Shown here: one piece after another, positions 37,063 through 46,609 of the stretch | Position numbering within the stretch: position 1 is the first letter of the stretch | Layout: the number at the start of each line of letters is the position of its first letter | Assembly: GCA_030837965.1 (NCBI GenBank) | Contig: JAUTXP010000025.1 | Location: forward strand, 1 to 64,000 | Reading direction: 5' to 3' | Source of the DNA: Acidimicrobiaceae bacterium | GTDB taxonomy: Bacteria; Actinomycetota; Acidimicrobiia; Acidimicrobiales; JAUTXP01 | Length of the DNA stretch: 64,000 nt | The notes under the pieces: model-generated | Told to the model about the DNA's origin: nothing | The model's database searches: none | Seen by the model: only the letters and a program-made list of their open reading frames with translations | Translations under genes and position numbers: made by a program

Positions 37063-37692
37063 CTATCGTCGCAGGTCGCCGCGCTCAGGTCGTGGACCGA
37101 ACAGGACCGTTCCCAGGCGCACCATGGTCGAGCCCTCCTCGACGGCCACGGCGTAGTCGCCGGACATGCCCATCGACACTTCGGGCAGTCCCAACTCGCG
37201 CGCCAGCGCGGCCAGTCTGCGGAACTGCGGTCGGGGGTCGCCCGGTCCGGCCACACCCATCAGGCCCCGCACGCCGGGGGCGGACTCGACCACCGCAGGC
37301 GCGTCCTCCCAAGAGCAGCCGTTGCGCTGGGCCAGGCCCGACAGGTTGACCTGCACGAACAGCGCCGCGTCGGGTCGACGGGCCGTTATGGCCTCGGCCG
37401 TGGCCGAGCCGTCGACCCCTTGCCACACGGCCACGACCGGCGCCAGCGACTTGACCTTGTTGCCTTGCACGTGGCCGAGGAAGTGCCACCGCACGTCGCC
37501 AGCAGCAGCAGCATCGACGGCCGCGGCCTTGGCCAGCAGCTCCTGGGCGTAGTTCTCGCCCACATCGACCAGCCCCGCGTCCAACGCCATCCGCACAGCC
37601 TCGGGCCCGAAGCCTTTGGTCACGGCCACCACGGTCACGTCTGTCCCGATGCGCGACCGCACCTCGGCCAGCCGCTCGCCTATTGCATCCAT
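37063..37692 (-). CDS. yggS: YggS-family PLP homeostasis protein
   Basis: A 209-residue PLP-binding TIM barrel of the YggS/PROSC family. The Schiff-base Lys is in VVAVTKGFG at about residue 26; GENYAQELLAKA, RWHFLGHVQGNKVK and SMGMSGDYAVAVEEGSTMVRLGTVLFGPR, read in parts, are the other conserved blocks. It buffers free PLP and affects amino-acid balance. Its ATG overlaps the end of pgeF by 13 nt. This is the ylmE position in Gram-positive dcw clusters. Confidence 0.95.
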   Translation of the reverse strand: MDAIGERLAEVRSRIGTDVTVVAVTKGFGPEAVRMALDAGLVDVGENYAQELLAKAAAVDAAAAGDVRWHFLGHVQGNKVKSLAPVVAVWQGVDGSATAEAITARRPDAALFVQVNLSGLAQRNGCSWEDAPAVVESAPGVRGLMGVAGPGDPRPQFRRLAALARELGLPEVSMGMSGDYAVAVEEGSTMVRLGTVLFGPRPERGDLRR

Positions 37693-38348
37693 ACGACACC
37701 GGCCTGGCGGGCCATCTCCTTGCGGGCCCGGAAGGAAAAGTGCGCGTCGGAGCAGGCTGTGCACACGTCGCCCGCCGACACCAGCTCCACGTCCGAGCGG
37801 GCCAACACGACTCGCACCGCAGCGGGCACGTCCAGCGCGGGCCGGCCATTCGCGGTCGTGCCGCGGACCTCGTCGCCCAGCTTGGCCGCAACCGCGGCCA
37901 AGTCGGTGGGGCCGAACTCGTAGCACTCGGCGTGGATGCATGGCCCGAGTGCGGCCTGGATACGATCCGCGCCCAGCCCTCGCATGGCGTCGACGGCGGC
38001 CTCGACCACCCCCGCGAGCAGGCCTCGCCAACCGGCATGCGCCACCCCGATCACGCCGTTGTCGGACGCCAGCGCGACCGGCGCGCAGTCGGCCGTGAAC
38101 ACGGCGAGAGCTACGCCGGGAACCGATGAGACGGCGGCGTCGGCTTCTTGGCCCGCACCCCCGCCCGGCTCGTCGACCACCACGAGCGTGGCTCCGTGGA
38201 CCTGGCGCAGCCACGACCACGGCCGGTCGACGACAGCCCGTCGCCGGGCCTCGACCTCAGCCGTGGGCCGCTCGACCCACGCGCCCGCGTGGCCGAGGTC
38301 GCCTTCCGCCACACCGGTGAAACGGACCTGGGCAGGCCCCAGGCGCAC
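37680..38348 (-). CDS. pgeF: Purine nucleoside phosphorylase, YfiH/PgeF (laccase-domain) family
   Basis: The 222-residue protein, with a GTG start, carries the family Zn site: QVHGATLVVVD, FTADCAPVALAS, GVAHAGWRGLLAGVV and LGPCIHAECYEFG. Members act on purine nucleosides (adenosine, inosine, methylthioadenosine); E. coli YfiH (PgeF) has also been linked to editing of peptidoglycan precursors. It lies 3 bp after ftsZ, the usual ylmD position. Confidence 0.93.
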   Translation of the reverse strand: MRLGPAQVRFTGVAEGDLGHAGAWVERPTAEVEARRRAVVDRPWSWLRQVHGATLVVVDEPGGGAGQEADAAVSSVPGVALAVFTADCAPVALASDNGVIGVAHAGWRGLLAGVVEAAVDAMRGLGADRIQAALGPCIHAECYEFGPTDLAAVAAKLGDEVRGTTANGRPALDVPAAVRVVLARSDVELVSAGDVCTACSDAHFSFRARKEMARQAGVVWMQ

Positions 38349-38351
38349 CGG

Positions 38352-39443
38352 CTACTTGAGGAACGAGGGGACGTCGAAGTCGTCGTCCCCCATGTCCAGG
38401 TCGTCGTCCGCACTGGCGAAGGGGTCGGGCCTGCCCGCCAGCCCGAGGCCCGCGCGCGGCCGGTCGTCGCGGCGCCCGCGGCCACCGTCGTCGTCCCACC
38501 GCTCGAAGCCTGCGGCGATGACGGTGACGCGCACCTCGTCGCCCATGGCGTCCTCGATGACCGAGCCGAAAATGATGTTGGCGTCCGGGTGGGCCACGGA
38601 GTGGATGATCTCGGCCGCTTCGTTGACCTCGAACAAGCCGAGGTCGGTGCCGCCCGCGATGTTCAGCAGGATGCCGCGCGCCCCTTCGATGGAGGCCTCG
38701 AGCAGCGGGCTGGTGATGGCGGCCCTGGCCGCGTTCACGGCCCTGCCCTCGCCGGACGCGGTGCCGATGCCCATGATGGCGGTGCCCGCGTTCGACATGA
38801 TCATCTTCACGTCGGCAAAGTCGGTGTTGATCAGGCCGGGCGTGGTGATGAGGTCGGTGATCCCCTGCACCCCTTGCAGCAGCACCTCGTCCGCCATCTT
38901 GAAGGCGTTGACCATCGACGTCTTGTCGTTGGACACGGTGAGCAGGCGGTCGTTGGGGATGACGATGAGCGTGTCGACCTTCTCCTTCAGCTTCTGGATG
39001 CCGGAGTCGGCCTGCACCGCCCTGCGCCTGCCCTCGAATGCGAAGGGCCGGGTGACCACGCCGATGGTGAGGGCGCCGATGGACTTGGCGATCTCGGCCA
39101 CCACCGGCGCGCCGCCGGTGCCGGTGCCACCGCCCTTGCCCGCGGTGATGAAGACCATGTCCGCGCCCTTGAGCACCTCTTCGATCTCGTCGCGGTGCTC
39201 CTCCGCGGCCTGGCGCCCGACCTCGGGGTCCGAGCCCGCGCCGAGCCCGCGCGTGAGCTGGCGGCCGATGTCCAGCTTCACGTCGGCGTCGCTCATCAGC
39301 AGGGCTTGGGCGTCGGTGTTGACGGCGATGAACTCCACGCCCTTCAGGCCCGCGTCGATCATGCGGTTCACCGCGTTGACGCCGCCGCCGCCGATGCCGA
39401 CCACCTTGATCACGGCGATGTAGTTCTGGGCTGCACCGGGCAT
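38352..39443 (-). CDS. ftsZ: Cell division tubulin FtsZ
   Basis: A 363-residue FtsZ, slightly short because the C-terminal linker is only about 30 residues. [13 protein letters not shown] at the N-terminus and the GTP-binding signature [12 protein letters not shown] near residue 100 are intact, and [11 protein letters not shown] near 207 is the T7 catalytic loop. The C-terminal peptide [11 protein letters not shown] is the conserved SepF-binding tail. The start at 39443 has GGAGG 11 nt upstream. An AT-rich promoter candidate lies at about 39541-39600, as the ftsQ-ftsZ gap of Streptomyces also does. Confidence 0.98.
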   Translation of the reverse strand: MPGAAQNYIAVIKVVGIGGGGVNAVNRMIDAGLKGVEFIAVNTDAQALLMSDADVKLDIGRQLTRGLGAGSDPEVGRQAAEEHRDEIEEVLKGADMVFITAGKGGGTGTGGAPVVAEIAKSIGALTIGVVTRPFAFEGRRRAVQADSGIQKLKEKVDTLIVIPNDRLLTVSNDKTSMVNAFKMADEVLLQGVQGITDLITTPGLINTDFADVKMIMSNAGTAIMGIGTASGEGRAVNAARAAITSPLLEASIEGARGILLNIAGGTDLGLFEVNEAAEIIHSVAHPDANIIFGSVIEDAMGDEVRVTVIAAGFERWDDDGGRGRRDDRPRAGLGLAGRPDPFASADDDLDMGDDDFDVPSFLK

Positions 39444-39540
39444 GGGGTTGGGCCTCCGGGAGTTCGTGGCCTCGGTCAGGCGACCGGTGCCGTAACGTGC
39501 GAATGGCCGGGACCCTGGGCCCGGCCTCAACCTCGACTAG

Positions 39541-39595
39541 AGGGTTATATAGGTGTAAACCTGTCTCAGTGGTTGAACTTTAGCCACAATGGCCA
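39541..39595 (-). promoter_or_regulatory. ftsZp: AT-rich ftsZ promoter candidate
   Basis: On the minus strand this 190-bp gap contains TATATAAC (39544-39551) in an otherwise 70% GC region, with TTCAAC about 22 bp upstream. GTGG...CCAC and GGTT...AACC short inverted repeats surround it. It lies about 100 bp before the ftsZ ATG. Confidence 0.55.
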
Positions 39596-39632
39596 CGCCC
39601 GGTCAACCGTCTGACGTGCTGGTCGCCGGGTC

Positions 39633-40514
39633 TCACTTGCGGGTCACCACCGGCGCTCGGGGCACGCGGACGTCGAGGACGCGCACGGCCTTGAGGTCGA
39701 CGGTGCGCAGCACGGTCACGGCCGCGTCCAGCTTCTCGGCCAACTGCGAGGCGTCGCCCATGCGCACGGTGGCCCCCTCTAGCAGGCGCAGGTCGAGCCC
39801 GCCGTCGTCCGCGTAAGCCAGCTCCACCGTCTTCGACCGCAGTTCGTCGGGCAGGGCCGCGGCCACCCGCACGGCCGCCCTCCCCCGCGGCCCCAGCCTG
39901 GTGCCAGGAGCGCCCGCGGGGGCGACGCCCGCCACCGAGGGCATGGCGTCGGGACGCAGGTCGGTCACGGCCAGCACGTGGCCGCCGGCATCGGCCACGG
40001 CCCATCGCCCGTTGTCGGCCGGGATGCCCGCCGCCTCCTTGCGCTCGGTCACCACGATGCGAACCGTCGCAGGCCATTGTCGGGACGCCTTGGCCGACGC
40101 CACCCACGGCAGCCGGCCCACGCGCCGGGCCACGGAGCTGGTGTTGACGTCGAGCATCTGCGGCCCGTCGCTGAGTCGCCCCGCGGCGACGACGGCCTCG
40201 ACCGGCGTGTGGGTCGCGCCCACGACCTGCACGTGGTCCACGTTCAACAGCGGCGAGCGGGTGGAGGCGACCGCGCCCACGGCCACCAGCACGACCAGCG
40301 CGCTGAGGCCGAGCATCCGCAGGCGGCGTCGGCCCGACTCACGGGTGACCTCGATGCGGCGGCGCTTGATGCGCGGGTCGATGCGCGCCGGAGTGGGCGA
40401 GGGGTCGACCGAGACCGGGGCGGCGACCGGCGTGGGCTGGGGCCGAGTGACCGGCGTGGGCTGCGGACGCGGGCGGGGCCCGGGCGCGTTGGGTCGACGC
40501 GTCGTGGTGCTCAC
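39633..40514 (-). CDS. ftsQ: Cell division protein FtsQ
   Basis: The 293-residue protein, with a GTG start, has a proline-rich cytoplasmic N-terminus (about 45 residues), one membrane helix near 66-84 (MLGLSALVVLVAVGAVAST), a POTRA domain (LNVDHVQVVGATHTPVEAVVAAG, read in parts) and the FtsQ beta domain (ATVRIVVTERKEAAGI). It links early and late divisome proteins outside the membrane. Its GTG overlaps the murB TGA (GTGA at 40511-40514). Confidence 0.92.
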   Translation of the reverse strand: MSTTTRRPNAPGPRPRPQPTPVTRPQPTPVAAPVSVDPSPTPARIDPRIKRRRIEVTRESGRRRLRMLGLSALVVLVAVGAVASTRSPLLNVDHVQVVGATHTPVEAVVAAGRLSDGPQMLDVNTSSVARRVGRLPWVASAKASRQWPATVRIVVTERKEAAGIPADNGRWAVADAGGHVLAVTDLRPDAMPSVAGVAPAGAPGTRLGPRGRAAVRVAAALPDELRSKTVELAYADDGGLDLRLLEGATVRMGDASQLAEKLDAAVTVLRTVDLKAVRVLDVRVPRAPVVTRK

Positions 40515-41407
40515 GCCGCCCCCTCGAAGCCGACCAGCCGCAGCTCGGGCTCGAGCCGCACGCCCATCCGTTCCTGCACCAGGCGCCGCACCTCCTGGAT
40601 CAGCGCGTACACGTCGTCGGCCGAGCCGCCCTCGTCCGCCTGGAAGAAGTTCGCATGCTTGGGCGACACATGGGCGGATCCCACCCGATGGCCCTTGAGC
40701 CCGGCCCCGTCGATGAGCCTCCCGGCCGAGTCGCCGGGCGGGTTGGTGAACACCGAGCCCGCGTTCTGTCCGCCGGGCTGATGCTCCCTGCGCCAGCGCA
40801 CGATCTCGCCGATCTCGGCCTCGGACGCGTGGCGATCGCCCGGCGCCAACGCGAACTCGGCCCACACCACCGCGTGGGTCGACGCCACCGTCGAGTGCCT
40901 GTAGGAGTACGCGAGCCGGTCGACGTCGAACTCCCCGTCCTCGCCGCCGGCCAAGTCCACGAAGCAGAAGCGGCGCACGACCTGGCTCATGTCCGAGCCG
41001 TGCCCGCCTGCGTTCATGCGCACCGCACCGCCCACCGAGCCGGGCACGCCGACGGCCCACTCCAACCCGGTGAGCCCGGCCGCGGCCGTTCGCCGGGCCA
41101 ACACGGGCAACGACACCGCCGCGCCGGCCCGCACCCGCGTGCCTTCCAGGTCGATGCCGCCGAAGCCGTCGCCGAGCGTGACCACCAAGCCGGGGAAGCC
41201 CCGGTCGGCAACCAACAGGTTCGACCCCTTCCCCACCACCAACACGGGGAGGCCCGACCCTGCCAGCGCGTCGCGGGCCAGCCGAAGGTCGGCCTCGTCT
41301 TCGGCATGGAAGAGGTAGGCCGCAGGCCCGCCCACCCGGTAGGTGGTCAGCGGGCCGATGGGCACATGGCGGCCAAGCCGGTCGCCGAGCAGGGAGTCAA
41401 TCGCCAT
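40511..41407 (-). CDS. murB: UDP-N-acetylenolpyruvoylglucosamine reductase
   Basis: A 298-residue FAD enzyme. FAD-binding segments PLTTYRVGGPAAYL, VLVVGKGSNLLVADRGFPGLV and GVPGSVGGAVRMNAGGHGSDM are clear; the C-terminal block SVFTNPPGDSAGRLIDGAGLKG carries the catalytic Ser/Glu region. It reduces UDP-GlcNAc-enolpyruvate to UDP-MurNAc. The ATG overlaps the end of murC by 11 nt. Confidence 0.95.
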   Translation of the reverse strand: MAIDSLLGDRLGRHVPIGPLTTYRVGGPAAYLFHAEDEADLRLARDALAGSGLPVLVVGKGSNLLVADRGFPGLVVTLGDGFGGIDLEGTRVRAGAAVSLPVLARRTAAAGLTGLEWAVGVPGSVGGAVRMNAGGHGSDMSQVVRRFCFVDLAGGEDGEFDVDRLAYSYRHSTVASTHAVVWAEFALAPGDRHASEAEIGEIVRWRREHQPGGQNAGSVFTNPPGDSAGRLIDGAGLKGHRVGSAHVSPKHANFFQADEGGSADDVYALIQEVRRLVQERMGVRLEPELRLVGFEGAA

Positions 41408-42824
41408 CGGCGAGCAGTTCGTCGGGCAGGGCGGTCAGGTCGCCCGCGCCCAAGGTGAGGCAGAGGTCGCCGGGTCGCAGCACCCGGCGCAGGTAGGCGG
41501 CCCACTCCCTGCGGGCAGGCAGATACGCGACCTGGGTGGCCGGGTGGCCTTCGAGCACGGCGTCCACGATGAGCTTGCCGGAGACGCCCGGCCGAGGCGG
41601 CTCGTCGGCCGCGTAGACGTCGGTCACCACGAGCAGGTCGGCGTCCACGAAGACGTCGGCGAAGTCCCGCCACATGTCGGCCGTGCGCGAGTACCGATGG
41701 GGCTGGAACACGCACACGACCCGACGCCATCCGCCGCTCTTGGCTGCGGCCAACACCGCCCGCACCTTGCCCGGGTTGTGGGCGTAGTCGTCCACGAAGG
41801 TCACGCCGTCTCGCTCGCCCCTGAACTGGAAACGCCGAGCGACCCCGCCATAGCGGGCCAAGGCCCGAGCGGCGGCGTCGAAGGGAACGCCCAGCTCCAT
41901 GGCCATGGCCAGCGCGCCGCACGCGTTGTGGGCGTTGTGCAAGCCGGGCACGGGGAGGCGGACGTGGCCCAGCCGCTGGCCCTTTCGCCAGACGGTGAAC
42001 GACGCGCTGGACCGCCCCGACTCGCAGTCGCCCATGCGGTAGTCGGCCCCCTCCCCCATCCCATACGTCACCCCCTCCATCTTTTCCACAGCACCTGCTG
42101 CTGTGGAAAAGTCGAGGAGGGAGGCGGCGACGGGGTCGTCGGCGCACACGACCTTGGCGCCGGAGGCGTCGGCCACGAAGCGGGCGAAGGCGTCGCACAG
42201 GTGGGCGGCGTCGCCGAAGTAGTCGAGGTGGTCGGGCTCCACGCTGGTGACCACCACCGCCTCGGCCCCGAGTTCGAGGAAGGTGCCGTCGCTCTCGTCC
42301 GCCTCCACCACGAACCACTCGCCGTCGTCCCAAACCGCGCCGGTGCCGATCTCGTTGACGTCGCCGCCGATGATGAACGACGGGTGCCAGCCCGCCTCCA
42401 CCAGGATGAGGGCCAGCATCGACGACGTGGTGGTCTTGCCGTGCGTGCCGGACACGGCGACCGTGCGCCGGGTGGCGGCGATGGCGGCCAAGACCTCGGC
42501 CCTGCGCAGCACCGGCACGCCTCGACGGGCCGCCTCCTGCACCTCCACGTTGCCGCGCGGGATGGCCGTGGAGATGGCCAATGCGTCCACGTCGGCGGGA
42601 ACGTTGTCGGCCGCATGGCCCACCACGACGTGCACCCCGGCGGCGCGCAGGCGGGCCAAGCCGGGCGAGTCCTTGAGGTCGCTGCCCGACACCACGTGGC
42701 CCATGGCCGCCAGCACAGTGGCGATGGCGCTCATGCCCGCTCCGCCGATGGCCACGATGTGGACGCGCCGCGGGGTCGAGAGATCGAGCCCGGCAGGCTG
42801 AGCAGAGGCGTCACCGCCGGGCAT
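41397..42824 (-). CDS. murC: UDP-N-acetylmuramate-L-alanine ligase with in-frame palindrome
   Basis: A 475-residue Mur ligase. IGGAGMSAIATVLAAMGHVVSGSD is the UDP-binding N-terminus (read in parts), SGTHGKTTTSSML the ATP loop, EADESDGTFL the second motif and HNAHNACGALA the third. It adds L-Ala to UDP-MurNAc. Family A palindrome copy 5 is read in frame as FSTAAGAVEKME (residues 239-250), placed in the central domain between CADDPVAASLLD and VTYGMGEGADYR. That spot is a surface loop between beta strands in MurC structures, so the enzyme is probably active. The gene is tightly packed between murG and murB. Confidence 0.96.
   Translation of the reverse strand: MPGGDASAQPAGLDLSTPRRVHIVAIGGAGMSAIATVLAAMGHVVSGSDLKDSPGLARLRAAGVHVVVGHAADNVPADVDALAISTAIPRGNVEVQEAARRGVPVLRRAEVLAAIAATRRTVAVSGTHGKTTTSSMLALILVEAGWHPSFIIGGDVNEIGTGAVWDDGEWFVVEADESDGTFLELGAEAVVVTSVEPDHLDYFGDAAHLCDAFARFVADASGAKVVCADDPVAASLLDFSTAAGAVEKMEGVTYGMGEGADYRMGDCESGRSSASFTVWRKGQRLGHVRLPVPGLHNAHNACGALAMAMELGVPFDAAARALARYGGVARRFQFRGERDGVTFVDDYAHNPGKVRAVLAAAKSGGWRRVVCVFQPHRYSRTADMWRDFADVFVDADLLVVTDVYAADEPPRPGVSGKLIVDAVLEGHPATQVAYLPARREWAAYLRRVLRPGDLCLTLGAGDLTALPDELLADGD
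42081..42111. repeat. Family A palindrome copy 5, in frame inside murC
   Basis: Arms TTTTCCACAGCA and TGCTGTGGAAAA, loop CCTGC on the plus strand. On the coding (minus) strand it reads FSTAAGAVEKME and is followed by the flank GATGGAGGGGG, also seen beside copies 3 and 7. Confidence 0.93.
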
Positions 42825-43974
42825 GGCGCTCCGCCAGTTCGGCCACCCGGTCGGCCGCGTTCGACTGGGCCAAGGCCCGAGCGGCCCGGCCCATGGCGTC
42901 GAGCGTGCCAGGCGCGCGCAGCAGCGGGTCGAGCTCTGCGGCCAGCCGCTCGGCCGTGCACTCGGCGTCCGGCACCAGCACGGCCGCGCCCCGGTCGGCG
43001 AGGGCCTTGGCGTTGGCCGTTTGATGGTCGCCCGGCGCGCCGGGCAGCGGCACGAGGATGGCGGGGGCGCCCACGGCCGCCAGCTCGGCCACGGTGTTTC
43101 CGCCGGACCGGGACACCACCACGTCCGACGCCGCGTAGAACAACGGCATGTCGCCCTCGTACTCGACCACCTCGTAGAGGAGCGAGTCGGTCTGGGGCTT
43201 GGTGAAGCCGGGCCAGTCCCTGCTGCCGACCACGTGGCGGATGGCCACGTCGGCCCGTCCCGACCACAGGCCTGCGAGGTCGTGCACGGCCTGGTTGATA
43301 CGGCGCGCGCCCAACGACCCGCCGAACACGCCGATCACCCGCCGGGCATGGGGGATGCCGAGCGCCTCCCTGGCCCGGGCCCGCGCCGCGTAGGACCGAT
43401 CGGTCTTCTCCACCTCGGCCCGCACGGGGTTGCCGGTCAGCTCGGCCCTGGGCAGCGGCGTGCCCGGCACGCTGATGGCGCAGGCCTTGGCGAAACGCGA
43501 CGCCAGGCGGTTGGCCAGTCCCGGCACCGCGTTCTGCTCGTGCAGAACAAGGGGGACGCGCCACACCAACGCGCCGATGAATGCGGGCACGCTCGCGTAC
43601 CCGCCCACGGTCACCATCACCTTGGGCCGCAGCCTGCGCACCAGCAGCACGGCCTTCACCACGGCCCGCACCAGCCCGATGACCGCGCCCACGTTGTCGA
43701 CGGTGAGGCGGCGGGCGATGCCGCGGCCGGGAAGCAGCGTGATGCGAAAGCCCGCCTCCGGCACCATGCGGGCCTCCATGCCGCGGGCCGCGCCCACGAA
43801 GTGGATCTCGTCGGCCCGATGGCCGCGGGCCACAAGGGCGTGGGCGATGGCCAGTGCCGGTTGCACGTGGCCGCCCGTCCCCCCGCCCGCCACCACGGCC
43901 CAGGCTTCGGACGACAGTGCCTCGGCGCCATCAGGCAGCGCGGGGGGCTTGGCCGAGCCGAACTGCGAGCCCAT
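42811..43974 (-). CDS. murG: UDP-GlcNAc transferase to lipid I (MurG)
   Basis: A 387-residue GT28 glycosyltransferase. VVAGGGTGGHVQPALAIA is the first glycine-rich loop, GGYASVPAF the membrane-binding region, VFGGSLGARRINQAV the second loop, and SRSGGNTVAELAAVGAPAIL, read in parts, the UDP-GlcNAc site. It makes lipid II at the inner membrane face. The ATG overlaps the ftsW stop (TGATG), and the 3' end overlaps murC by 14 nt. Confidence 0.95.
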   Translation of the reverse strand: MGSQFGSAKPPALPDGAEALSSEAWAVVAGGGTGGHVQPALAIAHALVARGHRADEIHFVGAARGMEARMVPEAGFRITLLPGRGIARRLTVDNVGAVIGLVRAVVKAVLLVRRLRPKVMVTVGGYASVPAFIGALVWRVPLVLHEQNAVPGLANRLASRFAKACAISVPGTPLPRAELTGNPVRAEVEKTDRSYAARARAREALGIPHARRVIGVFGGSLGARRINQAVHDLAGLWSGRADVAIRHVVGSRDWPGFTKPQTDSLLYEVVEYEGDMPLFYAASDVVVSRSGGNTVAELAAVGAPAILVPLPGAPGDHQTANAKALADRGAAVLVPDAECTAERLAAELDPLLRAPGTLDAMGRAARALAQSNAADRVAELAERHARR

Positions 43975-45269
43975 CAGCGCGTCACGGGGGCCGGAGTCGA
44001 CCCGGCAGACGCGGCCCGCTTGCGACTCACCTTCGTGCTCGGCTTGACCACGGGCCGGGCCTGGCGGGCCACGTTCAACAAGATGCCCACCGCGCCCATG
44101 GTGATGACGAGGGCCGAGCCGCCGAACGAGACGAAGGGCAGGGGTACGCCGGTGATGGGCAGCAGGCCGATCACGGCGCCGATGTTGATGAACGCCTGCC
44201 CCACGATCCACGCAGTGATGCCCGCGGCCAGCAGCATGCCGAAGCGGTCCGGGGCGCGCAGCGCGGCGCGCACGCCCAGCACGGCGAAGGCCACGAACAG
44301 CCCGACGACCAACAAGGCGCCCAACAGTCCCAACTCCTCGCCGATGATGGCGAAGATGAAGTCGGTGTGGGCGTTGGGGAGAAAGCCCCACTTGGCCCGA
44401 CTGGCGCCCAGGCCCACGCCGAACCACCGGCCCGAGCCCAGGGCCACCAACCCCTGCGCGGCCTGGTAGCCGGTGTTGCCCGCGTCCTTCCACGGGTCGA
44501 GGAACGACAGCATGCGGGCCCGCCGATACGGCTCGGCCATGCCCACCACGAAGGCGCCCACCGCGGTGCTGGCCAGCAGCATGGTCATGTGAGTCAGGCG
44601 CGCTCCGGCCACCCACAACAAGGTCAGGGTGATGCAGCCCGCGACCAGCGTGGTGCCCATGTCGGGCTGGGCCATGATCAGCGCGCCGACGATGCCGAAG
44701 GCGACGATGACGGGCATCAGCGTGAGCCGCCAATCGCCCATCTTGTTGCTGCGCCGCGACAGCAGGTCGGCGCAGTACAGCAGCAACCCGAGCTTGGCCG
44801 CCTCGGAGGGCTGCACCCGCCAGCCCCCCGCGCCCAGCCATCGGGTCGACCCGCTCACGGTGATGCCCATGCCCGGCACCAGCACGAGCACCAACAGCCC
44901 GACCGACACGAACAGCACCGGCTTGGCCAGGCCGCGCCAGCGCTTGTAGTCGAACCGCATGGTGGCGACCATCACCGCGGCCGCCGCGCTCAGCCACATC
45001 ACCTGCTTGGCGAAGAACTGCCAAGCCGAGCCGTGGTGGCGAAGGGCTTGGACCGACGAGGCCGAGAGCACCATCACCAGGCCGATCACGTCGAGCACCA
45101 CGACGACCGCGAACAACAAGATGAAGGCGGTGCTCACCGGAGTCGCCTTGGCCCGCGCTCTCGACTTCGCCGCGGATCTGGCCTTGGCCGCGGCCCGGGC
45201 GCGCGCCGTGGGATGACGGGACCGACTGGCCTGGCGCTCGGCGGCCAGCGAGAAGGGGACGTCGGTCAC
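43974..45269 (-). CDS. ftsW: Peptidoglycan polymerase FtsW (SEDS)
   Basis: A 431-residue SEDS protein with about ten membrane helices. The N-terminal 45 residues are a basic cytoplasmic extension (ARARAAAKARSAAKSRARAK). Conserved loops include QPSEAAKLGLL, PDMGTTLV, FLPNAHTDFIFAIIGEELGLLG (read in parts) and the C-terminal PLPFVSFGGSALV. With FtsI it makes septal glycan. I chose GTG at 45269, which overlaps the murD stop (GTGA). Confidence 0.94.
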   Translation of the reverse strand: MTDVPFSLAAERQASRSRHPTARARAAAKARSAAKSRARAKATPVSTAFILLFAVVVVLDVIGLVMVLSASSVQALRHHGSAWQFFAKQVMWLSAAAAVMVATMRFDYKRWRGLAKPVLFVSVGLLVLVLVPGMGITVSGSTRWLGAGGWRVQPSEAAKLGLLLYCADLLSRRSNKMGDWRLTLMPVIVAFGIVGALIMAQPDMGTTLVAGCITLTLLWVAGARLTHMTMLLASTAVGAFVVGMAEPYRRARMLSFLDPWKDAGNTGYQAAQGLVALGSGRWFGVGLGASRAKWGFLPNAHTDFIFAIIGEELGLLGALLVVGLFVAFAVLGVRAALRAPDRFGMLLAAGITAWIVGQAFINIGAVIGLLPITGVPLPFVSFGGSALVITMGAVGILLNVARQARPVVKPSTKVSRKRAASAGSTPAPVTR

Positions 45270-46609
45270 GACCCACCCACTCGGTCGCGCACCAGGCGGG
45301 TGAAGTCCTCGCCCCGCTCGGCGTAGGACGTGTACCAGTCGTACGACGCGCAACCGGGCGACAAGAGCACGGCGTCGCCGGGCCGGGCCGCGGCCGCGGC
45401 CTGCTGCACGGCGTCGGCCATGGACGCAGCCGTGGTCACCGGGCGCACGCCGTCGAAGGCGGCCACCACCGCGTCGGCCGCCTCGCCGATGGCGACGACC
45501 GCCCGCAACCGTCCCGCCGCGGCGCGCAGCACGCCCAGGTCCAAGCCCTTGTTGCGCCCACCCGCGATGAGCACGACAGAGTCGAATCCCTGAAGGGCGG
45601 ACAGCACCGACGCGGGCGTCGTGGCCTTGGAGTCGTCATACCACCGCACCCCACCAGCGTCGCTCACCAACTCCACTCGGTGGGGGAGGCCCGCGAACGA
45701 GGCCAGGACGGACCGGCACGCGTCCATCGACGCGCCTGCGGCCACGGCCGTCGCCGCCGCGGCCAATGCGTTGGCCACGTCGTGCGGAAAGGCCCGGGGC
45801 AGCATGCTCACCGGCAGCAGCTCCTCGCCGTCGCCGCCCCGCAGCACGCCGCCTTCCACCCGCCACTCCCCCGCCACACCGAAGGTCACGACGTGCGACG
45901 GGGCCAAGGCCGCGGCCTGCATCACCACGTCGTCGTCGGCATTGACCACGGCCGTGTCGTCCTCGGTCTGGTTGGCCCAGATGCGCGCCTTGGCCGCGGC
46001 GTAGTGGTCGAGCGACGGATGCCAGTCCAAGTGGTCCTCGGCCAAGTTCAGCCACGTGGCCACGACCGGTCGAAACGTGTCGGTGTACTGCAACTGGAAC
46101 GACGACACCTCGGCCACCACCACGTCCACGTCTTGATGCACGGCGTCGATCAAGGGCAGGCCGATGTTGCCCGCGGCGACAACGGTGTACCCGGCGTCGC
46201 GCAGCATGGCCGCCACCATGGTGGCAACCGTCGTCTTGCCGTTGGTGCCGGTGATGGCGACCAGCGGCATGGGCGCCTGGCGGAAGGCCAGCTCGATCTC
46301 GCTCACCAACGGCACCCCCCGAGCCGCCGCGGCCGCGTACACGGCGTGGGCCTGGGGCACGCCGGGACTGGGCACCACCAAGTCGGCGTCGGCCACGCCC
46401 TTCTCGAGGTCGGTGCAATGCCGGGCCCCCGCCTCGATCAACGCACCCAACGCCGGCAACGCACCCGACGCGCCCGACGCAGGGTCCGCGGCCCGATCGT
46501 CGTAGACGGACACGTCCCATCCCTGTCCCAACAGCCTGCGCACCACGGCCTGGCCCGTCACCCCGGCGCCCACGACCAAGGCCCTTCCCCCCTGGCTCGA
46601 AGGACTCAA
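45266..46609 (-). CDS. murD: UDP-N-acetylmuramoylalanine-D-glutamate ligase
   Basis: A 447-residue Mur ligase. LVVGAGVTGQAVVRRLLGQGW is the N-terminal Rossmann region (read in parts), AITGTNGKTTVATMVAAML the ATP loop, LNLAEDHLDWH the second motif, and WYDDSKATTPASVLSAL with LIAGGRNKGLDL the C-terminal domain. It adds D-Glu. The chosen TTG start at 46609 overlaps the mraY TGA (TTGA), the same coupling style as its neighbours. Confidence 0.94.
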   Translation of the reverse strand: MSPSSQGGRALVVGAGVTGQAVVRRLLGQGWDVSVYDDRAADPASGASGALPALGALIEAGARHCTDLEKGVADADLVVPSPGVPQAHAVYAAAAARGVPLVSEIELAFRQAPMPLVAITGTNGKTTVATMVAAMLRDAGYTVVAAGNIGLPLIDAVHQDVDVVVAEVSSFQLQYTDTFRPVVATWLNLAEDHLDWHPSLDHYAAAKARIWANQTEDDTAVVNADDDVVMQAAALAPSHVVTFGVAGEWRVEGGVLRGGDGEELLPVSMLPRAFPHDVANALAAAATAVAAGASMDACRSVLASFAGLPHRVELVSDAGGVRWYDDSKATTPASVLSALQGFDSVVLIAGGRNKGLDLGVLRAAAGRLRAVVAIGEAADAVVAAFDGVRPVTTAASMADAVQQAAAAARPGDAVLLSPGCASYDWYTSYAERGEDFTRLVRDRVGGS

